DNA from: Bicyclus anynana | Taxonomy: Eukaryota > Arthropoda > Insecta > Lepidoptera > Nymphalidae | Assembly (NCBI RefSeq): GCF_947172395.1 | Contig: NC_069084.1 | Span: 1,303,107-1,367,106, forward strand | Length of the DNA stretch: 64,000 nt | Direction of reading: 5' to 3' | Translations under genes and position numbers: made by a program | Shown: in pieces, positions 10,592 to 22,889 of the stretch | How positions within the stretch are numbered: the stretch's first letter is position 1 | Layout: each line of letters starts with the position of its first letter | The notes under the pieces: generated by a model | The model's database searches: none | Told to the model about the DNA's origin: nothing | The model's input: only the letters and a program-made list of their open reading frames with translations

Positions 10592-12440
10592 TTGGCTTTG
10601 TTAACTATATTAAAAAAATCATTATTTATGCCATTTCTTATGTACCTATTTACAATCAAAATTATTATGTAAAGGCTTATTAATTGTTCTTTACTGCGCA
10701 CTTTTTACGTGTCGGCATGTATACTTTTGACCTACTTAACGTAAAGGGCGGAACGTTAGCGCCGATCGGGTAGCGATTGCCATTAAAAAGAAAGGGTGGT
10801 GCCGGGTTGCCAGCCTTGTCTGTAGGCTGTAAGGCGAGAAGGGGTGGAATATGAATAAAATATCAAGTCATTGCGTCACTTTGTGGCTTAAGACATTTGT
10901 TTATCTTAAAGGAAAATTTTATTTCATATGAACAAAAAGAAGTGAAATATATATATTTTTTCATAATAAAAAAAGTAAAGAAGGCTTTATTTTCTTTCCG
11001 AATAGTTTAAAAGTCAGAGAAGTCGTCAATTTTGTTTTATATTTATAAAAAATACATTTTTTGGTTTGCTCATGTGCTAAATATAGCTCAAGTTTTTTTT
11101 TTATTTTTACAAATTAGCTCTTGACTTAAATCTCACCTTATAGTAAGTAATGATGCAATCTAAGATAGAAGCAGAATGGAATCCCTTTCGATTTCTAAAC
11201 GACATCGTACCGGAACGCAAAATCGCTTAGCTTTTTAATTTCAACTAAATACAACAAACCCAGCAACATGACAATCTCCTTTGGTATCTTGAAAATGAAA
11301 GTAAGTATCTCGCAGAGATTACTCTGGCGACCCCAACAAAATCTAGTCCGAAACAAACGGGGTGAAAGGGGCCATGATTACTGCAAAGCGAAATGACTCG
11401 CGCGGTCATACTCACCGGCGCCACGGCACGCCGGGTTGTAAAAATTTAGAGAATTGTTCCGACAGCGTGTGGTACATGATATAAGAAACGATACGCATTC
11501 TAAATATTTTCTTTAGAGTTTACAAAGTGCAGAGTTTAGGGACAAGAATGGTTTCCATAATACGAGTACGTAAATAGAAAAATAACTTTACTTTATTTCT
11601 AAGTTATTGCACAAAATAAAAACAAGGAAAAAAGTAGAAAACATACTATAATGCTATGTGTCGGTAATACAATAAAGGCTATGTTATTGCATAGTAATAT
11701 CTTCTTTGTAACAGAACTCCTTCAGGACAACAATTTGGGGCTAGAACTCAAATTCTTCAATTTCAGCGCCAGAATAACAGTTTATAGCATAAAATAAATA
11801 CCTACTTGTTCATGCAGACAACCAGTTTAATTTAAAGTTTTAAGAATTAGTCTATATTTTATCACCGTAAAATTTCAGTTCAAATTATCAAAGTGATTGA
11901 AAGTACTACTACTAATCTGCGTGTTAAAAGTGCGTGTGGGTGTGTCATAAAAATGACTAAATATTTTACGTAAATACATGTATGGGACTTTGGAATGGCA
12001 TCCGCCCTCAATGTTTTATACTTCTCACCGAGGTAAGTGGTGTAACTATTTTTAAGTTATATTGCCTCACAAAACTGTATCACCCATATTTATTATCAGT
12101 GGCTGTATAAATTACCATCCACAAGTAAATTGAAATCATCTAAAAATAAAATGAAAACCGCTATCCGCTTGTAACTTGTACCGCAGACCGCTTCAATTTC
12201 ATCGCTTTTACCGGATTGAATGTTATTACCGCGATTCCCGGCACACCTCACTAGTGCGCTCGTTCCGGTAATGGCGATAGGAGCTCATAATAGCAGCTAA
12301 TAGCTCTCCCAACACTAAGATGTGCTGCTATGTGAACACTGATATATGTGTTCTTCGCACTATACTGAGTAACCGCGCCCTTACGTGGTGAGAACCTTCA
12401 TTATTATGACCTACTACAGGCACACACATCACATATCACA
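10592..12440. other. Non-coding stretch around a SINE-B fragment
   Basis: Outside 11093-11232 there is no recognised element. GC-richer patches at 10740-10850, 11385-11435 and 12180-12300 (CGCTTTTACCGGATTGAATG, TTCCGGTAATGGCGATAGGA) could be constrained regulatory DNA, but only comparison would tell. Confidence 0.4.
11093..11232 (-). mobile_element. SINE-B, diverged tail half
   Basis: TTACAAATTAGCTCTTGACT, ATGATGCAATCTAAGATAGA and ACATCGTACCGGAACGCAAA follow the SINE-B body. GGCTAACTTGTTAGGAGGAG is deleted. Confidence 0.72.
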
Positions 12441-12444
12441 GGTA

Positions 12445-12696
12445 AGCCGTGATATCCCAGTGAATATGAACTCAGCCTCTGACTCCGGAGGGTGTAGGTT
12501 CGAATGCAACTTTCCAACTTTTCAGTTGTATGCATTTTAATAAAATCACGTGTCTCAAACGGTGAAGGAAATCATCGTGAGAAAACCTGCATTCCAGATA
12601 ATTTTCTGCATGTGTAGTGGACTATTGGCCGAACCCCTCTCATTCTGAGAAGAGACTCGAGCTCAGCAGTGAGCCTAATATAGGTTGATAACGATG
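12445..12696 (+). mobile_element. SINE-A, with internal deletions
   Basis: GCCGTGATATCCCAGTGAAT, CTCCGGAGGGTGTAGGTTCG, CTTTTCAGTTGTATGCATTT and TCTCATTCTGAGAAGAGACT are present. Part of the head after the B box and the GGGCCAGCG block are deleted. Confidence 0.8.
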
Positions 12697-13010
12697 TTTT
12701 CTGTTACCTATAATAATTTAAGCAAAACAAGCAATATTAAAAAAAAAGCATTAGGTAAGTATGATCTAATCGCACTTGCTTTCTATCCGTTATGATTGTA
12801 ATGAAGTCAATCTATTTTGCACAAAAACTCTTTTTAGTGATTTTAGCTGTGCTCTAAAACTCATAGTCCTATAGGTTTCGGGTTGGTAGGGTAACAAAAG
12901 CTCGTCGTATATCTACCGTGTGAAGTGATTAGTTTACGAGCGAGCGGCGGATAGGCGTAGGCGGAGCTGATAATATCTTAGCACGCTACAAGGCTTGTCG
13001 ACCACACACA

Positions 13011-13057
13011 GCGAAGCGAAGCGAAGCGAAGCGAAGCGAAGCGAAGCGAAGCGAAGC
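13011..13057 (+). repeat. GCGAA pentanucleotide microsatellite
   Basis: Nine perfect GCGAA units plus GC lie directly before the ACTAGC end of a Lep-H copy. Confidence 0.95.
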
Positions 13058-13071
13058 TCTATATTATGTAA

Positions 13072-13223
13072 CTAGCTGACCCGTATGGTTCCCGTTCCCG
13101 TAGGAATACGGAGATAATATATAGTTTATAGCCTCCCTCGATAAATGGGCTATCTAACACTGAAAGAATTTTTCAAATAGGACAAACAAACTCTTCAGCT
13201 TTATATTATAAAGCTGAAGAGTT
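13072..13223 (-). mobile_element. Lep-H repeat, inverted, next to a GCGAA microsatellite
   Basis: It begins ACTAGCTGACCCGTATGGTT, has AATACGGAGATAATATATAG and CTCGATAAATGGGCTATCTA, and ends in CTCTTCAGCTTTAT. That end is part of a 16-bp perfect palindrome (13189-13204 with 13208-13223, loop ATT). A short internal deletion removed the ACCAGTAGTTCC block. Confidence 0.78.
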
Positions 13224-15359
13224 AAATAACTTAGAGTTTATAACAAGTAGCATAGATTTAAATAACTGACCGTCTCTATGAAATTAATTTATTTGAATAA
13301 GCCTTTAAAAGAAAGCCTTTGAAATAGTTTAGAAATAAAGAAACGTAGTTACAAGCTCTTTGAAAACGATATTTTTGTTTATTAGTGACTCTTCTACCGG
13401 TGTAGTAAAAATTGACGGAAAAGTCATCATTAGCTGTTTTGAGTAAGCCGTTTACCATATTAATTATTATCATTCACAAATTAGTGTGAAGATGTAAGCA
13501 GGTTTCAGATGAATGCCTTAAAGTATTATTGTCACTAAGAATTTAATAAATAAGATTAAGAAGAATAAGAATATAATAATAAAGCTGCTAATCTGGAAAC
13601 TTTCGTAGTGAATGTTCTTAACACCTCTTCTTTGAGCTCTAAGACTACTAAGTAAGGCTTAGTACTTTGACAGAGCTTCTGTATGACTATCCTGGTGACG
13701 CCGTAGCGCAGTATCTCCCAGTAGGTACCCGGTGTACAATTGTAGGTAATCAAAATAATATTGGCTTAAATGGCGTGAATTATCGGAACACACCTAATTA
13801 GTTCCGAACTCATCCAGTGTTAATTAATACGAGCTTGTTCAATAAATTTATTAAGTATTTGTTTATACAGTACGGCATAAATCAATCTGTATTCAGTTTA
13901 ATTTACTTCGTTTTTTTAATTTTTGAAGAAATCTGTTAAGTGGTTTAAATCCTACAATCCTACAATCCTACAAAATATAATAACTTTTAATACGAGTAAA
14001 TTATATCGGAACACGGACACACGTAGTTGGACTATTAGACATTTTGACTATAATTATTAATGTTCATCATCATTATCGACCCATATTCGGCTCACTTCTG
14101 AGCGTGGGTCTCCTCTCAGAATGAGTGGGGTTAGGCCAAATAGTTGGCCCATTTCGGATTGGCAGACTTCACACACAATATAGAGATTTAAGAAAACTTT
14201 CAGATATGCAGGTTTCCTGGCGATGTTTTTCCTTCACCGTTTGAGACAAGTGATATTTAATTTCTTAAAATTCATTTACCTAACTGAAACCTTGGAGATG
14301 CATGTCTCGGACTGGATTCAAACCTACCTAAATCGGAGGCTGAGTTCATATCCACTGGGCTTCCACGGCTCTCATGATATGATTAATGTTATTTGAACGA
14401 AATTATCATTAATATCGCTACTACTTAATCAATATGAAATCCTGTGTACAGGTTGCCAAAGTTGGAGCTGAAACCATGTGGAAAAATTAACATAAAACAA
14501 TATAACATTAAATATATATTATATAGTTTAAAAGCAATATCTTTTTTCTATTCTCCGCAGCAACGTAATGAATCAGTGCGGCTATGCAAGCTAGAACCGA
14601 CAACATATGCTCTTACTCTATAGCGTATTATCGCTTAGCTTCGAACATGGACTACAAAGTGAAATATTATCAGTAGTTAAAATCGTAACATTGGTCAAAC
14701 GGTGGGCGTATTTAGAATAGATTTGTTAAGACTTTGTTTATCTACTTACTTGTAAATCTTTAGAATAGCGATTTTATCACAGCTTCTACTATACTTTTAA
14801 GTGGCCTTATAAATTACATAAACTCCTAGACTACCTTTGTCGGTGGGCCGAGGTGTAGGAATTAAAAAACACATTTACGCATTTTGTTTCTATTTTATTA
14901 CTATTTTATGACTGTGCCCATTTATTGCAATCCAGTTAGGAGTATATTCATTCTAAAGTTGGACTGCTATTATAGATTTTCTATTTACGGAAGATGAGTT
15001 GAGTTTAAATAGTACGGAGTAGCATGGGCGAAACTTGAGCGTCAGGTAAATATCGAAATAATTATAAATTACTTATTGGGATACAGAAGGCAGTTACTCA
15101 CTCTGGAGTCCCGACCGTCGGTTGCTTGGGCAAATGGGCACTCAAATGTCCCGCAGCGGGAGGGTTGACATTTTTTAATATTTCTAACAGTGTTTTGTAA
15201 TATTAGTTGTTAAAAAAAGGTTAATAAATAAATGAGAGTAAAAATTATCACATTTCTGTGAGTGGTTACTAAGCAACAGTTTTCTGGTAAAAAGGTTTGG
15301 ATGTCACTAGCAACTATATCACTCCAAATAATTTGAAAATGTGTTTCTGTTTTGCGGGA
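13224..15359. other. Non-coding stretch around a SINE-A
   Basis: Only SINE-A at 14063-14370 was identified. Short open frames at 13276-13753 (-) are AT-biased and resemble nothing known to me. Confidence 0.45.
14063..14370 (-). mobile_element. SINE-A, near full-length, inverted
   Basis: TTCATCATCATTATCGACCC, CTCTCAGAATGAGTGGGGTT, CCTTCACCGTTTGAGACAAG, TGGAGATGCATGTCTCGGAC and CATATCCACTGGGC are in inverse SINE-A order. Confidence 0.85.
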
Positions 15360-15487
15360 CACATAATTTGAAGAGCCGATGGACAATCGGAGTATCAATA
15401 TGATGGAATAGCGGCATTGAGAAAACCTTAATCGGAACTCTCCGTTTTGTAAGTTCACTGCGCATACCACTGCGCCACGGAGGCCGC
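15360..15487. mobile_element. RTE fragment (+) joined to SINE-B head fragment (-)
   Basis: TTTGAAGAGCCGATGGACAA and TGATGGAATAGCGGCAT resemble the RTE C-terminal coding end on +. From about 15440 CTCCGTTTTGTAAGTTCACT and ACTGCGCCACGGAGGCCGC are the tRNA-like head of SINE-B read in inverse. Both pieces are short and abut. Confidence 0.55.
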
Positions 15488-16076
15488 TATAATATACCGC
15501 CGCGAATAACTATAGAAAACAAGTATTAACAGTGTGAACGATAGAGTATCAAATTGAAGGACCATTACTAAAGGACTAAAGTAAGGGTCGTTTAGTAAAT
15601 TCCGCTGTTCCTTAAAACTTGTTCGCATTATTTGTCACACCTTTGTCCGATTGTTGGGTGAATTTGTCAAAGGGCGTGCGAAATGGAGGGCGTTAGGATT
15701 TCACTTAGCTTGAGAGTTAAATTAGCACGAACGTGAAGGTAGAAAGGTCCTTTACTTTATTTCTTTCACAAGGTTGTTGGAATCAAGCGTCGTTTTAGAG
15801 CTCTTGTAATTTTTAACACGCTTTTACTAACTTCGCCTTTTTATATGTTTGTAAGTCATGCAGTAAAGGAATGTTTAAACTCGATTTTTGCGCGCATCCA
15901 AACATCGATTAATTAAAAATTTTTTACTTTAAGTTTTTTTTTAATAAAATTTGTATTGATTGGAAAAATAGAGGGACTAATATGTGACTATTTTCTAATC
16001 AATACATATGAATAAAACTGAATTATCTGTCTGTAATTTCAAGTTATCTAACTGAGCTTTGAAAAACAGAAAAACA

Positions 16077-16122
16077 GGCATGACAGGACATGTTCCCTGC
16101 ATGCCGTGCGAATTGTTGCGTT
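16077..16122 (+). repeat. Fragment related to the 62-kb tandem unit
   Basis: ACAGGACATGTTCCCTGCAT and GCCGTGCGAATTGTTG follow GCAGGACGTGTTTCATGCAT and GCCCTGAAAAATGTTG of the 62.6-kb unit. The unit is therefore a dispersed repeat, not purely local. Confidence 0.5.
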
Positions 16123-16423
16123 GTTTATAGGCTACTAAGGTTTTCTACTTTGGTACCATCAAGTAGGGTATCAGCTTGATCCGTTAATTATTATTAGCTT
16201 AGATAAATCGATACAATTAAAAAATTAAATAAATAAATAAAAATAAATAAAAATAAAAATAGATAAAATTATTTCCTTACAATTACAGACATTTTTTTGA
16301 AAATTATTATTAAGGTTTACAAGTTTTATAGATTGTTAGTAGGTTAGTTGATATTATAATCGATACAATTAAAATTAGTTAAAATTAAAGTTTAAAGTTA
16401 AAATTAGTCATTTTTTTAAGGGC

Positions 16424-16815
16424 AATTGCATACGTTTTTATAATAAACTGCCACATGAAACCACTGGCATGTCTCTCAATAAGTTCAAAGTTTTTATTGA
16501 ACGTAAGCTTATAGAAAAGTCTTATTATAGTGTTAAACGACAAAATTGCTTGGAAATGAAATGTATTACAAGACAGGCTACTTATATACCTATTGTTAAA
16601 CTAAAAAAGAATAAACCTGGCTGAGTTTGGCTCAGGTTTGGCTCAGGTTTGGTTTGGTTTAGGCTGAACTCTCGTAACTTTAATTTAAGTTTTCGAATGA
16701 TTATTATCACCGTTATCTTAAGTTTAATATTATTACCTGACGTTTCGAAAAAGTTTGTAAACTAAGCCTATTTGAAATAAATGAATTTTGACCTTTGACT
16801 TTGACTTGATAATTT
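16424..16815 (+). pseudogene. 5'-truncated CR1/Jockey-type LINE: end of RT ORF plus 3' UTR
   Basis: From about 16444 a frame reads IRFYNKLPHETTGMSLNKFK then VFIERKLIEKSYYS, which aligns with the end of the RT protein at 51.4 kb (LFYNKIPKTVMDLPMHSFKQ, LLSRGYYNIDE). A 3' UTR follows with GGCTGAGTTTGG, GACGTTTCGAAAAAG, TAAGCCTATTTGAAATAAAT and a TTTGAC repeat. A short GGCTCAGGTTT duplication sits at about 16628-16655. The 5' end is lost, as is usual for LINE insertions. Confidence 0.8.
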
Positions 16816-17801
16816 GTGATAATTTATTGCCTTCAGATTTAGCCAAGGCAAGCAATATCGTGTAAGTCAAAAACCAAGAAACTCAATACGAATAAAAGAA
16901 ATCGACTCAATAAATCAAGGTATTCGTCGCGACTGAAAAATCACCGGCCGTCTTCTTTACCCGACGCCATATTTATTTTTTACGACAAACAAGGATTTTT
17001 ATTATGAGATCGCGTTATAATTCTACCTGGTTTTAGGGCGCCATTTTATGTTCGTCTCTTTTACACCTATCGTGATAGCTATTGTGCGAGAAGGATGGGC
17101 TGTATAATATTTATTAAGGCAATCACACAGGTCGGTTTCCGTCGCCGGTATTTACCATTTTGTGATAATTTTTCACACTTCCCCTTGTTTTTGTCAAGGG
17201 TTGAGGGTCGGTAAATAGACTGCCAGATTCTGGGTGCTTGATAGGCTTAAAATTTTTCGTCACACGGACTAACTGTGGACATATCACACATTTGTTAAGT
17301 AATCAATAAATAGATACATAAATATTTTTTTATTAGGTTTTCAGTCAGGTAGCTCATACACAATTGTTTAGTGGTTGGTTGAAAAATTGAAAACACAATA
17401 TTTTTATAATAATTATTGTTGTTTTATAGCTTGACAAGTAAAATAAAAAAATATCTTGCCATTGCAAAAAAAAGAACACAATTTCGTCCTAATCAGCATA
17501 TCATTAAATTCATCATCATTCAATAATTCAATCGATCAGCACAGATATAAAAAAGAAACGTGTGCGCCTCGGGACGCTCAACAGAAGTGATAACTTAAAC
17601 ATGCTCGCGAGAGAAGAAAGGGAACCCAAACAGAGTGGCGTTGTAACGCGTTACGTTACGAAGCGGTTTACAATCCCATAAGTAGTTAGCACTTCAAAAA
17701 TACTTAGGCACCACGTAAATAAGCCATTTTGAAAAATTCAAATTCTCTACACGCTATAACCGTCTAACCGAACGAAACACGAACTGATTTATCTATCTAT
17801 A
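16816..17801. other. Non-coding stretch before the mariner-type MITE
   Basis: No element recognised. A patch at 17100-17230 (GTCGGTTTCCGTCGCCGGTA, GTCAAGGGTTGAGGGTCGGT) is less AT-rich than its surroundings. Confidence 0.4.
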
Positions 17802-18151
17802 CAGGGTGCTCGGGAGTAATTCCCATAACTCTGGGGTTATATTCTTTACCGAAAATTAATTAAAAAATTAGTATTTTCAGGGTAAATAATATATTTTTGT
17901 AAATAGATACTAAAATGTGTCCCACATACGCATCCTTATAATTATGTCGTAGCCAAGTTTGAGGTATTTTAAAATGCATGGATAGATAAAGGCATGTTTT
18001 ACATGGATAGTCGGAATTATTTGAATTACTTTGTATGAAAACATAAAAAAAATATGTTTAAGTTAAAAAAATATTATAGATAACAATTTCGGCTCCAATA
18101 AATGGACTCGTCAAAACCTTGAAGTTATAGGAAATATTACCAAACACCCTG
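17802..18151. mobile_element. Mariner-type MITE (350 bp)
   Basis: TA then CAGGGTGCTCGGGAGTAATT at the left, with the right end reading inward CAGGGTGTTTGGTAATATTT then TA, gives inverted ends flanked by TA as for Tc1/mariner. The ends continue with TCCCATAACT versus TCCTATAACT. There is no coding capacity. Confidence 0.82.
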
Positions 18152-18479
18152 TATAATATTTTTATACTTTTCAGTTATTGTACCAAGGCTATTAGTCCCT
18201 GTAACAAGTCGTCGGCGATGTAATAGGCTTTTAATGATGAGAAATGTGCTCTTCGCCGGTGATTATCGCTATAAACGCTAACAACTAATCTCGGATATCG
18301 CCGCAGTTTGTATTTTTACCGGCCGACGGTAAACACACAATAAATTATATTAAAATGGCCGAGGATTAAGTTTGAAGAGACTAGAGAAAAGGATAAAGAC
18401 GACTAAACTACTGAATTTATATTTATTACTATCCGCTAGAATAGAATTCCTGCTTTCGTGCTAAAAAGATAATAAAATA

Positions 18480-18625
18480 TACTCTATATCACTTACATAG
18501 CATAACGTGGCTTTCGATTGGTAAAAGAATTTTCAAAATTGTTTCAGTAGATCCAAAGATTACTTCTACAACCTCATAAACTCTCTCTTAGAAGATCTGA
18601 TTTGACTTATAGATTATTTTATATT
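18480..18625 (-). mobile_element. Diverged Lep-type repeat
   Basis: GGTAAAAGAATTTTCAAAAT and TTCAGTAGATCCAAAGATTA share their order with the 32.7-32.9 kb repeat. The outer ends are not recognisable. Confidence 0.45.
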
Positions 18626-18678
18626 TTATAATTTAAAAATTGTTTTACTCTCGAGTAGAATAATAATTATAACAAAAC

Positions 18679-18740
18679 TAGCGGACCCAGTCAATGAGTA
18701 TTCTAATTGCATTAAATTTTTTAGGTCTGAAAAAATCATG
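18679..18740 (+). mobile_element. Possible ACTAGCGGAC-type Lep fragment
   Basis: AAACTAGCGGACCCAGTCAA resembles the terminus, but only about 15 bases match before divergence. Confidence 0.35.
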
Positions 18741-20334
18741 TAAATTATTATCTTCTCCTATGTAGTATCTACGAGTTCTTCTTTTCTTTGACGATTTCTC
18801 ATATATATCTTTTTGCTTTTACGCGAAAAATAAAAACGAGTTTCAAAGCAAATGATATCTGGCTATATTCGCCGGCTGTCTGAATTCAAACGGATTTGAT
18901 TTATGCTGCTTATTACTAATACATTGACTCGACAGTCTCTACACGCGAACGAATACATAACCCCTTGAGAGTTGTTGCAAAAAATACTTGCCTCTTAAAA
19001 TCAATGATTTGCCATTTTCTTCTTTTATATCAAACCTGGTGTTACCACGTTTTGAACCGTTTCCTTGGGGTTGTTTTGGAAATGCTTGGCGACGTTTATT
19101 TTACCATGAAAGATAAATCATCAGTAATTTTTTATGTCATAAGCCACAGGATGAAAATTATTTGACAGTATTTCTGTTTATTTTGAAAAGTTTATTGTAG
19201 AAATAGTTGTGTTGGACGCAACGGATGGAAATTGAACCTAAGATTGAATTCTTTGAGTTGATGAGACATTGAGGTTTTACCTATTTTGGTAGCAGATCAT
19301 TTTATGAACATTTTTTGCTAAGCCCATTATAACTAAGTGGATAAAAATAATAATTGTTCGTACCTACTTCGTATTATTAATTATTCTTCATAAAATTAAA
19401 ATACGATTAACTAAAATTATTCGTCGTTAAACTTTGCAATAAGACTATATTATGTTCATCACAATATTTCAAGGTATTGTCATACTGAAGTGGAGCTCGG
19501 AGTTACTTACCCTTTATATTAATTTACTCTTTGGAGTTACTACTTGAATTTTGGTCTTGACATGATTTTTTATTTCATTACGGCACCTTTCGTAAGTTGG
19601 CATCTATGAAGTGCCGCTGTTAATATAAACCTTATCCCATTATTTAAAAATTCTAAACTATAAAACTAAAAACCTTTAAACAAATGAACATGAATGTGGT
19701 AGCTATCAATTCTCAAACAATTTAAATGCTTTTAAAAAATTTTAAACTTGGCGTTTAAGGTTTAAAAAATACATATATAATTTCACAAAGAATTTTCACA
19801 TATTCCCATTTTTTTGAAGTACAACATTTTTCAAGTTTTTGAAATTGAGCTTACAAACGAGCGTTTCGTTTTCTTAACTATTAAACGGATTTTCAAGTAA
19901 TTCTCATTGTAGTGGGGTTTGGTAACTCAACCTCAAATCTCTCATACCTTGTACCGCGTGCAAGGAGCTTAGTGAGAGCATAAATTACTATCGCGCTTCC
20001 CCGTTGATTGTAGTTACGAGTATGAGCCTTACTCTATGCTTATAAAGAAAATATTTAACATAATTTATTCTTATTTATATTTTGTTTATCTATACATGTG
20101 AATTAGTTACTTATTTAATTATTACTGCAAAGAAAAGCTATTGGATAAATACTATTCCATTTTTTTTTCCTTTGTAAGATATGTGATAATGTGTAGGGTA
20201 TAAACGAAAGGTAGACCCTTATATCTTGTCCCTTATGTCTTTATCTTTGTAATTATCAGTGTCAGAATTATGGGTATTATGACCAGCAGGTTAATTCACT
20301 TAGCAATTTAATCATTCAGGTTGGTTGACATATA

Positions 20335-20412
20335 AATTAAATTATGACTTGACGTTTCAAAAGTGCTTATATAATAAGTCTAATTGAAATAAAATTAATT
20401 TTGAATTTGGAT
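20335..20412 (+). mobile_element. Short LINE 3' tail fragment
   Basis: TTGACGTTTCAAAAGTGCTT and AATAAGTCTAATTGAAATAA precede a TTTTGAATTTGGATTTGAAT end, a shorter relative of the other TTTGAC-type tails. Confidence 0.6.
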
Positions 20413-20649
20413 TTGAATTCTGAATATACGAAATTGAGATTCTATGTAACAAATGTCATCTGGCTTCGTAGATATCACACAGTAATTAGATGACATTTCT
20501 CAGTTGGTTTGATGTTTCTTTTAACACGATAATAAAGACCAAATTAGTAAATAGGCCAGCAGGAATCGATGTCTTAAAGTACTCCCCGAGGTACGGGAGT
20601 AACACCGATTTCCAACATAACGGTTAAATTTTTTTAAGGAGAATTTCCT

Positions 20650-20745
20650 TTTTAAAATAACTCAATATTTGGTAGCTCACACCAAGACTCAAATTCAAGA
20701 CCTCGTGATCTGAGTCCACATAGATTAACCATTGGACTAAAGAGG
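20650..20745 (-). mobile_element. SINE-C-like head fragment
   Basis: On - the order CTCTTTAGTCCAATGGTTAA, TCTATGTGGACTCAGATC, GAATTTGAGTCTTGG resembles the SINE-C tRNA-like head at 58.4 kb. Only the head region is recognisable. Confidence 0.5.
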
Positions 20746-20834
20746 TAATTTCCTCCATTATTTTTATCATAAAATAATAGTCCACATTTTCCTGCCGCAT
20801 TAGGATTTATTAAATTTCTAATCACAAAATTAAC

Positions 20835-20935
20835 AATGAGTCTCGAAGCGAGCCGGTCGCAGTGGAACAATGAGGGTCTTACGTATAACAATTGACCTCC
20901 GCAATTTTCTCTTAGCTGACGCATCGATTTTCTTT
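20835..20935 (+). repeat. Dispersed repeat pair, copy 1
   Basis: AATGAGTCTCGAAGCGAGCC, GGTCGCAGTGGAACAATGAG and GACGCATCGATTTTCTTTAA line up with ATGACTCTCGAACTGAGCC, CCCAGTGGAAAAACAAGG and GACTCATTGATTTTATTAAG at 21770-21875. The family is unknown to me. Confidence 0.55.
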
Positions 20936-21065
20936 AATCCCTACTTCATATAAAAATATACTCTATTATATTTTTGTACGTTGTGCGAAAACAATAGGGG
21001 CTAAATAATTAAATTTTCTTTTTGTTGAATAAGAATTGTTTGTTAAATAAGTTTGTAAAATGGTG

Positions 21066-21262
21066 ATAAATAAAAAAATAAATAAACCTTGGCTGAGTTT
21101 GTTGTGGGCCCTTCCTCGTAACTTTAATTTTAAGTTTTCGAAAGATTATTATCACCATTATCTTAAGTTTTATTGATTATTACCTGACGTTTCGAAAGAG
21201 CTTGTAAACTAAGCCTATTTGAAATAAATGAATTTTGACTTTGACTTTTGACTTTGTTATTA
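21066..21262 (+). mobile_element. LINE 3' UTR tail (TTTGAC type)
   Basis: AAACCTTGGCTGAGTTTG, CCTCGTAACTTTAATTTTAA, CTGACGTTTCGAAAGAGCTT and CTAAGCCTATTTGAAATAAA are followed by tandem TTTGAC. It is very close to the 16.6-16.8 kb copy, so it belongs to the same subfamily and is truncated within the UTR. Confidence 0.78.
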
Positions 21263-21769
21263 TTTATATACGCAGTTTAGTTGTTAAAACAGTAGTCCAA
21301 AATGCATTTATCCTTATTATTAGATTAGCATAGGGTTCTGTCTTTGTACTAATGGACTGAATTCTGAGGGAAAGAACGAAATAACGAACCTTTAATTATA
21401 AAAATTTAAATCAGATCAAAAGTTTCTGAAAATAAAACGTAGGCAGACTTAAATGTACCTACTTAATGTACTTACTTAATGTTAACTAAAGTACCTTCCT
21501 ATATATAAATCGTATAGGTACGGAGCCTCCCAATTTATAATATTTTCTTAAACAGAAATTCATCATTCATTTTTTAAACATCGATTACCTAAAGGGGAAT
21601 GCATATATATGGACTGTTCTCATATTACCCTTACTCATATGCATCAATTCACATACTTACACATTTTACACACATATACAAAAATTTGCTAAACACAAAT
21701 ACAAATATTTCGACGGACGAATTCGCCAACATAAAGTATTATTATTATAATCCTAATAGAATGGAATTA

Positions 21770-21880
21770 TTAATGACTCTCGAACTGAGCCATTCCCAGT
21801 GGAAAAACAAGGTCCTTTATAAGAAGGCTCTTCATTCCAAATTTCCTCTCGATTGACTCATTGATTTTATTAAGTCCCCG
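21770..21880 (+). repeat. Dispersed repeat pair, copy 2
   Basis: This is the partner of 20835-20935, in the same orientation about 0.94 kb away. Neither has an open frame of note. Confidence 0.55.
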
Positions 21881-22007
21881 CTCCGTCGCTCGACACTCCG
21901 AGCCCGGAGAACCACTGAGTCTGTTTTATTCTTAACTATCGACCCACCCTAGCTTCGCACGGTTGCTATGTATAGATACTAATATCATGATCACACTTGA
22001 AAAACCG

Positions 22008-22135
22008 TCTACAAGGTGGACCGAAGACATCAAGCGGGTTGCAGGGAACAGCTGCTGCTGGCAGCTCGAGACCGCTTTGTTTGGAAGTCCATGCAAGAGG
22101 CCAATGTCCAGCGGTAGACATCCATCGTTTGATAC
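22008..22135 (+). mobile_element. Diverged RTE LINE fragment
   Basis: CTACAAGGTGGACCGAAGAC, ATCAAGCGGGTTGCAGGGAA, TTGTTTGGAAGTCCATGCAA and GGTAGACATCCATCG match the RTE C-terminal coding end with deletions. No open frame remains. Confidence 0.65.
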
Positions 22136-22889
22136 GTGAATCATTCTATGTCATGCTTAGTTTATCTGCGAGAACCGCTTGAAAGTAATAATGTGAACCA
22201 TCTGAGAATGTTACAGTATAAAAAAATTGTTACAGAGTAAAATAAAGTATTTAATTAAAAAATCTGAAAATAAGGTAAGGACAACTCAGATCGTTAGGAA
22301 AGATGTCAGACATGACTTTGAGGTTACCATTAATACAAGTAGATTAGATTAGATATCTTTATCCTATATCGATGGATGTCACCTTATAAATTGATATTTG
22401 TTAAAATATTGTGGGATGTAAAGCATGCTAAAGAAGATATGATAAAGAAAAATGTTATGATTCTGAAAGGAATTCTGCAAAGTAAAGAATATTTTCTGCC
22501 TAATGTCCAATGCTTACAATATTTAAAATATTAATTGACTTATCTGACTTAATTTGATGTTTAAATTGTTTTTTAATTACTCTTTGGCAATTATTATACA
22601 ACTCCAAATCATTAAAATAAACTTATGCTGAAAATAAGCTATTCGCCTATTTGCTTTAATTTAATTATTCTTATTCGAGGGAACAATTTCAATTTGAAGA
22701 TAGGAAATGCACTCGGATCTGCGGCGACGGGTTAGTTACTTTAGTTAGTGTCGACCGGAGTCCTAATGAAAAGCGACTTCGCCTTCCGCAGCGAACTGGC
22801 CATTGGCTGCCACAAAGCCAATTAGTACGGCCCGATCCACTGCTAGTCTTGTGTTAGACCTACCGGTACTTTACTGAAAAATATATTTA

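Larger units (their letters stand above)
18152..20334. other. Long AT-rich non-coding stretch
   Basis: A GC-richer patch at 18180-18370 (CAAGTCGTCGGCGATGTAAT, TTTTTACCGGCCGACGGTAA) follows the MITE. The rest has no recognised element except weak Lep-type traces at 18.5-18.7 kb. Confidence 0.4.
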
